This document shows, in pieces, positions 55,001 to 61,000 of a DNA stretch of 63,636 bases. A program made the translations under genes and the position numbers. This stretch comes from Betaproteobacteria bacterium. GTDB taxonomy: Bacteria; Pseudomonadota; Gammaproteobacteria; Burkholderiales; Burkholderiaceae_A. How positions within the stretch are numbered: position 1 is the first letter of the stretch; each line of letters opens with the position of its first letter. The stretch covers positions 1-63,636 of the forward strand of contig VGHK01000008.1 of NCBI GenBank assembly GCA_016868305.1, in the 5' to 3' direction. The notes under the pieces were generated by a model. That model was not told the origin of the DNA and made no database searches. It saw only the letters and a list, made by a program, of their open reading frames with translations.

Positions 55001-58000
55001 CACCATCAATCAACAAATCGGCTGCATCGAACAACACAACATCATTGCCCGCACCGGCCTTAATTATGTCTACTCCCACCCCGCCGGCAAGAGTGTCGTT
55101 ACCCGTTGAGCCCCTCAAGAACTGAAAATCTGCATTGCCCGTGAAATCACCCGTGGCTGTATCGATCGACTGAATGGTCGCCGCCGCTCTCACCCTGAGA
55201 GTTACAGTCGTTGCATCAACTGTCGAAGTAAAAACCTTATAGTCGCCAACCGTCGTGGGAGCGCTCCAAACTCCCTCTAGGAAAACCGTGTCGCCGGCGT
55301 CGGCCTCAACCACCAGAGTGTCTGAAGTCGACGAAAGCGCACCCAGACTCGCGGGGTCCACCACCAGGTAGTTATTACCACCTCCCCGGATATCAAAAAT
55401 CTCCATATTTTGGATGGCGGGACGGTTGGTGGAATCAACCACATCGAGTATCAAATTGGCGGCGCTTGGGGAAAAGACCAGGGCATCTCCCTCGCCACCG
55501 GCGCCATCAACTGCAATGTCTGAGGCATTGAAGATGCGCTGGTCGTTGCCGGCAGTTCCGATAAAAGAAATGGTGAGCTGAATATCAGGCGCCAAAAGCA
55601 CGGTGGCCACGGTGCCGTCATCTGCGGTGTATGTGTACTTGTTGTATCGAACGGCAGCGCCGCCGCCATAAGTTACGGGCTCGGTACCATCGGCCACCCA
55701 GTTTCCCGCCAACGCCACCACATCTCCCAACTGCCCATGCACCTTCAAAGTGTCTGAGGTATCAGAGAGATCGAATACTTGTTGGGCATTAAGCAAAACT
55801 GTCTGGTTGCCAAATCCGATTAGATCGATCTCTTCAATACCTGAGATACGTCCCACCGGAATGTCCGAAAAGTTAACAGTCCCGCTATCTCGAATGGCCA
55901 AAACATCGTTACCAGTACCGCCATCAATGCGGACGTCGTCTCTGTCAAACAAGATCCAGTCGTTGCCGCCACCCGCCATGATGCTGTCGGCCCCTGCGCC
56001 ACCGATGATGGTATTGGCCAAGTCCGAACCAATAATGGTGTCGTTGCCTGCACCACCAGTCACGTTTTCAATGAAGCGCAGGGTGTCCTGACCGGTATGC
56101 AGACTACTCGCCGTACCCTGTCCCAGGTTAATAGTCAGCGGGCTTGCTGCCGTAACAGCGCTGTAATCAAGCGTATCAATGCCGGTGCCACCGTCCATGG
56201 TGTCATCGCCTGCGCCGCCAATAAACAAGTCGTTGCCTATGCCCCCCTCAATACTGTCATTTCCATCACCGCCGGCAAGCGTGTCATTGCCCGCACCACC
56301 CAAAATGGTGTCGTTGCCAGAACCCCCATCCATGTAATCCGCACCGTCACCACCATCAACAAAATCACTTCCCGCGCCGGCAAATACAGTGTCCGCTCCG
56401 CTACCCGCTATGACTGTGTCGTTGCCATCCCCCGCATAGACCAAATCATTTCCGTCACCGGCATCAATAGAGTCGTCTCCCGATCCAGCGCCCTCGCTGT
56501 CGTTACCGCCATAGATGACGTCGTTGCCCACTCCACCCAGAACAGTGTCATTTCCAGCGCCAGCAATAAGCGTGTCGTTACCAGTTCCTCCGTCAACAAA
56601 GTCGTTACCTGCACCTGCATTAAATGAATCGTCGCCGCCGTTGCCCCGATACTCATCGTCTCCAGCAGTACCCACTTGGGTATCCGCACCTTCACCTGAC
56701 GTGATGAGCAAACCTGGAGTGATGACCGTGGGTACATAAACCGTCAACGGAACCGGGGTGGGGTTAGGATTGGCCGCGGTGGGTTGTGGGGTGTAACTCG
56801 TGGAATGCCAGACGGTGTAATTAACGCCATCAATGGTTTGTACTTTGGGAGAAGCGTTAGCTTGTAGGGCTTGGCCGTTGTTGTCGAGCTGCTGCCAACC
56901 GCCCACCAAACGCACGCCGTCTTCGGCTGCGCCTTGTAGGATGAGGGCACTGGCTTCAGAGATCGAACGAATACTGGCTTTGGCTCCTGCACCCGGAACC
57001 ACGGTCAAATTGGTGACGTCACCACTGCCCGCAAGCGATGTGAAAGTGACCGCATTGCCGGAAACGACACTGCCACGGCTGAAACCCGTCATGTCTCCGG
57101 CTAAGCCGCCCGCAGCAAAAGCAGCAGCAACGGTATCGGCCGTCACAGGGCCAACGGCGGTATATGACAAATCACCAATGGTCAGCGTTTCCCCATCTGC
57201 CATGGCAACAAAGTGGATGGTGACGGTCTCGGGATCTGTCGAGGTTCCATTCCGTACCGTCACCTGGTGACCTGTATTCCCAGTCAATTCAAGATTAACG
57301 ATGCGCTCAGCAGCAGAGAGGGTGGAGACCGTCAAAACGCCGTTAACCGCTGGGCCGGTTGCATAACCCGTCAGTGTTCTATTTTGGAAAGCCTCGGCCA
57401 CTTGAGCAGCGGTCATGTCTGCAGTGGCCGTTACGGTATACCCGCCAAGCGTCAGGCTCTGACCATTTGAAAGGGTTGCAAATTGAATGTTGGTCGTGCC
57501 GCGCGTCAGCGCGTAGACATCGGCTTCTGCCAATTTCACAGACTGCACACCTGAGGCCGTTAAATCGATGGCTTCAAAACCGGCGAAAGGGTCATCTTGC
57601 ATCAGGGTGAAGTCAACGAAGCCTGCGCTGCTTGACAACACCAAGGTGTCTTTTGTGCCTGTCCCGCCCATGACCTTGGCGTCGTTCGCATCAAACAGGA
57701 TGCGGTCGTTACCGGATCCGCCATCGATGGTGTCAGCGCCTGCGCCGCCATCGATCAAGTTGTCTTCTGCGCCACCCACAATCAGGTCGGCACCTCCTGA
57801 ACCAATGACGTTCTCAAAACCCGACAGCGCATCCGTACCAGCACCCTGTGCCGAGCCAGCAGCGACGGTCACAGGATTGCCCGCCAAGGTGCCAGTGATC
57901 GATTGGTTGCTGAGGTTGATGATCAGCGGGCCTGACACCTCGGAGTAATCCAGGGTGTCGATGCCATCACCGCCTGCCAAGGTGTCGTTATCGTTGCCCG

Positions 58001-61000
58001 CACCGCCGCGAATCGTGTCGTTACCAGCGCCACCGTTGAGAGAATCGGCACCAGCACCGCCCGAGATGATGTTGTCTTCGGCATCACCGGTAATGCTGTC
58101 CGCGCCCGAGCCACCGATAATATGGCGAATGCCCGAAAGCGTATCGATACCGGTGGAACTTGAGGTGGCGGTACCCCCCCCATTGCTCAAGGTAAGCGTG
58201 ACCGGCGTAGTCGCGTCTGAGAAGTCTGCGGTATTGATACCACTGCCACCATCCAAGATATCGTTTCCGGCACCACCGCGCAGGAGATCGTTGCCTTCTC
58301 CTCCTAACAAAATGTCATTGCCTGCACCACCTAACAAGACATCGTTATCAACGCCACCGTCTAAAATGTCGTCGCCGTCGCCGCCATCTAGAGTGTCACC
58401 GCCCGCACCACCAACCAGCAAGTTATCCCCAGAATCGCCGGTAATTCGATCGCTACCGCCCCCACCCAAAACGGCTTCAAATTCATAGACACTATCCAGG
58501 CCACCAAGGCCATCACTGGCTTGGTTGCTGGACAAGTCCACCACCACACCTTGATTGGAGGCGTTGTCGCTGTAGTCCAGGAAGTCGTAACCCGCACCTC
58601 CGCGCAAAGTGTCGTTGCCTGCGCCGCCCACGATAGTGTCATTACCTGCGCCGCCTTCAATGCTGTTATTGGCCGCTGAACCGACCACCAGGTCGTTACC
58701 CGACCCCGCGACTAAATTCTCGATTCCATATAGAACATCGATACCCAAACCGTTGGGGTTTGCATCCACCACGGTTCCGCCATCGGATAAATTGGCTACA
58801 AGGTTCCCAGTAGCGGCCGAGTAGTCGGCCAAGTCAACACCAGACCCTCCATCCAACGTGTCGTTACCAGTACCCCCAATAAGTACGTCGTTATCGGCAC
58901 CACCACTCAGATAGTCGTCGCCCGACCCTCCCAAGAGGGTATCGTTTCCTGCCTCACCGAGTAGACTGTCGTTGCCAGCACCTCCCTCAATCAGGTTCCA
59001 ATCGCTGCTCCCGCGAATCGTGTCGTTACCAGAACCACCGAGCACGTTCTCAAAATTAAGCAGGACGTCGTTGCCTTGGCTAGCAGGCCCAGTGCTGGCA
59101 TCTTCCGAGAATCCGATAGCCCGGTCAGGACGACCGCCTAGGTCGATGCTCAGATTGGTTGAGGCCCGGGAGAAGTCAATGGTGTCAATCCCGTCTCCAC
59201 CATCGAATCGATCGTCGCCGGGCCCAGCAATAACGGTATCGTTTCCGCCACCTGCATTGATTGTGTCATCGCCCTCGCCGCCAGACATAAGATCGCCGGC
59301 TCCCGTTCCTGCCAGTAAGTCGTCGCCTTGCGTTCCGCCGATTAAGCGAACAATCTGAACATCTGGATCAACCTTGATTGTATGTGTACCACCGTCAGTG
59401 GCAACCAAGGTGTATTCAATTCGTCCATCGGCATCTGGGGTTGAGTTCTTCTGCCAAGCGCCTGAGAGAACCAGGGTGTCGAGTTCGTCTCCCTGGACAA
59501 CAATTGGCCCCTGAATACCAATTGGTTGATTCGTACCATCTACACGCTCGAAGGTTTCTCTTGATAGCACCAGCGTATTGCTTCCACCACCAAGCAGGCT
59601 TAGAACCTCGACGTTCAATAGCTGTGGGCCAGAGCGAAGGTCGACCTCTGGTAAATGCGACAAACTCACTGTGTCGACATCAGCGCCTCCGTCAATTAAG
59701 GTGTCGTCGGGGTCATACACCACGAAGTCGTTGCCAGCTCCACCAAGAATGACGTCTGGGCCGAGTCCACCCTCAAGGGTGTCATGTCCAGAACCACCAT
59801 CGAGTGTGTCTTCTCCATCACCACCATTGAGGCTATCGTCTCCATCACCTCCCAAAAGTTGGTCGGCGCCAGGACCCCCTGAAAGCGTATCGTTTCCATC
59901 GCCACCCTCCAGAGTGTCGTCCCCGTGGCCACCATCCAGCGAATCATTTCCAAGACCACCAATCAAAAGATCTTGGCCTGCTCCACCCAACAAAGTGTCA
60001 TTACCAGCGCCCCCATCGATGGTGTCGTTTCCTTCGCCACCTACCAATTGATTGGCCGCACTGCTACCAATCAATAGATCGCTGCCCAAGCCACCCACAG
60101 CGTTGGCTATATTGAGCAGCGTGTCTGTTCCTACCGTTGTCGCATCGCCTTGGGCGGAGCCGCCCACCACAGTTACAGGGTTGCCCCCGATACTGCCTTG
60201 CACTGTTGTAGTGCCGAGGTTGACGATTACCCCGCTATTGGTATTACCGTAATCAACAGTGTTTGTTCCAAGACCGCCATTGAGGGTGTCATCACCTGGC
60301 CCACCCCGCAATAGATCATTACCAGCCCCCCCAAGAACAGAATCATTTCCCGCGCCTGCATCAATGAACTCATTTGCAGAGGAATTGCTGCGATCAATTG
60401 TCTCAGCAGAAACAGAGCCTGCCACGTTGTTCAACACATTGACGCGGGACTCGAGTTGAATGAACACCTCTGCATTGGTTGCAACCTCGACGGCACGATA
60501 TGTCTGATAGGCGACTCCACCAATCAGCGTGGGGGTGCCCTGCGCTTCGAATGTGGTCCAACCACTCCTTTGCTTCAAAACTAAGTTATCTTGCGCGTCA
60601 CCATTAATACGCAGAGTGTGCGCGGGTGCATCCGTGATTTGAAACACCACAAAAGGGTCTAACAGTAGAGAGTTGCTGTCGAAACCTCGAAGGTCTATAG
60701 CCTCAATACTGCTCATAACCCCGCTACCAACGCTTGTCAGGTCTGCCGTTGCATCCCGAACTGACAGGGTGTCGAAGCCTGCGCCTCCACTGATACGCGC
60801 ATCAAGTGCATCGAAAACGAAAGTGTCGTTGCCCACGCCTCCAATAAGGCTGTCGCTTCCGGGGCCACCATCGAGCGTGTCTCCGGTACTGCCTGCTTGG
60901 AGCGTGTCTGATAAACCATAGCCTTGCAGCAAACCAGATGTATTAGTGCCGTTGGCTGTTATTCCGACAACTGCCACATCTGGATCAACTAGAAGCGTTG

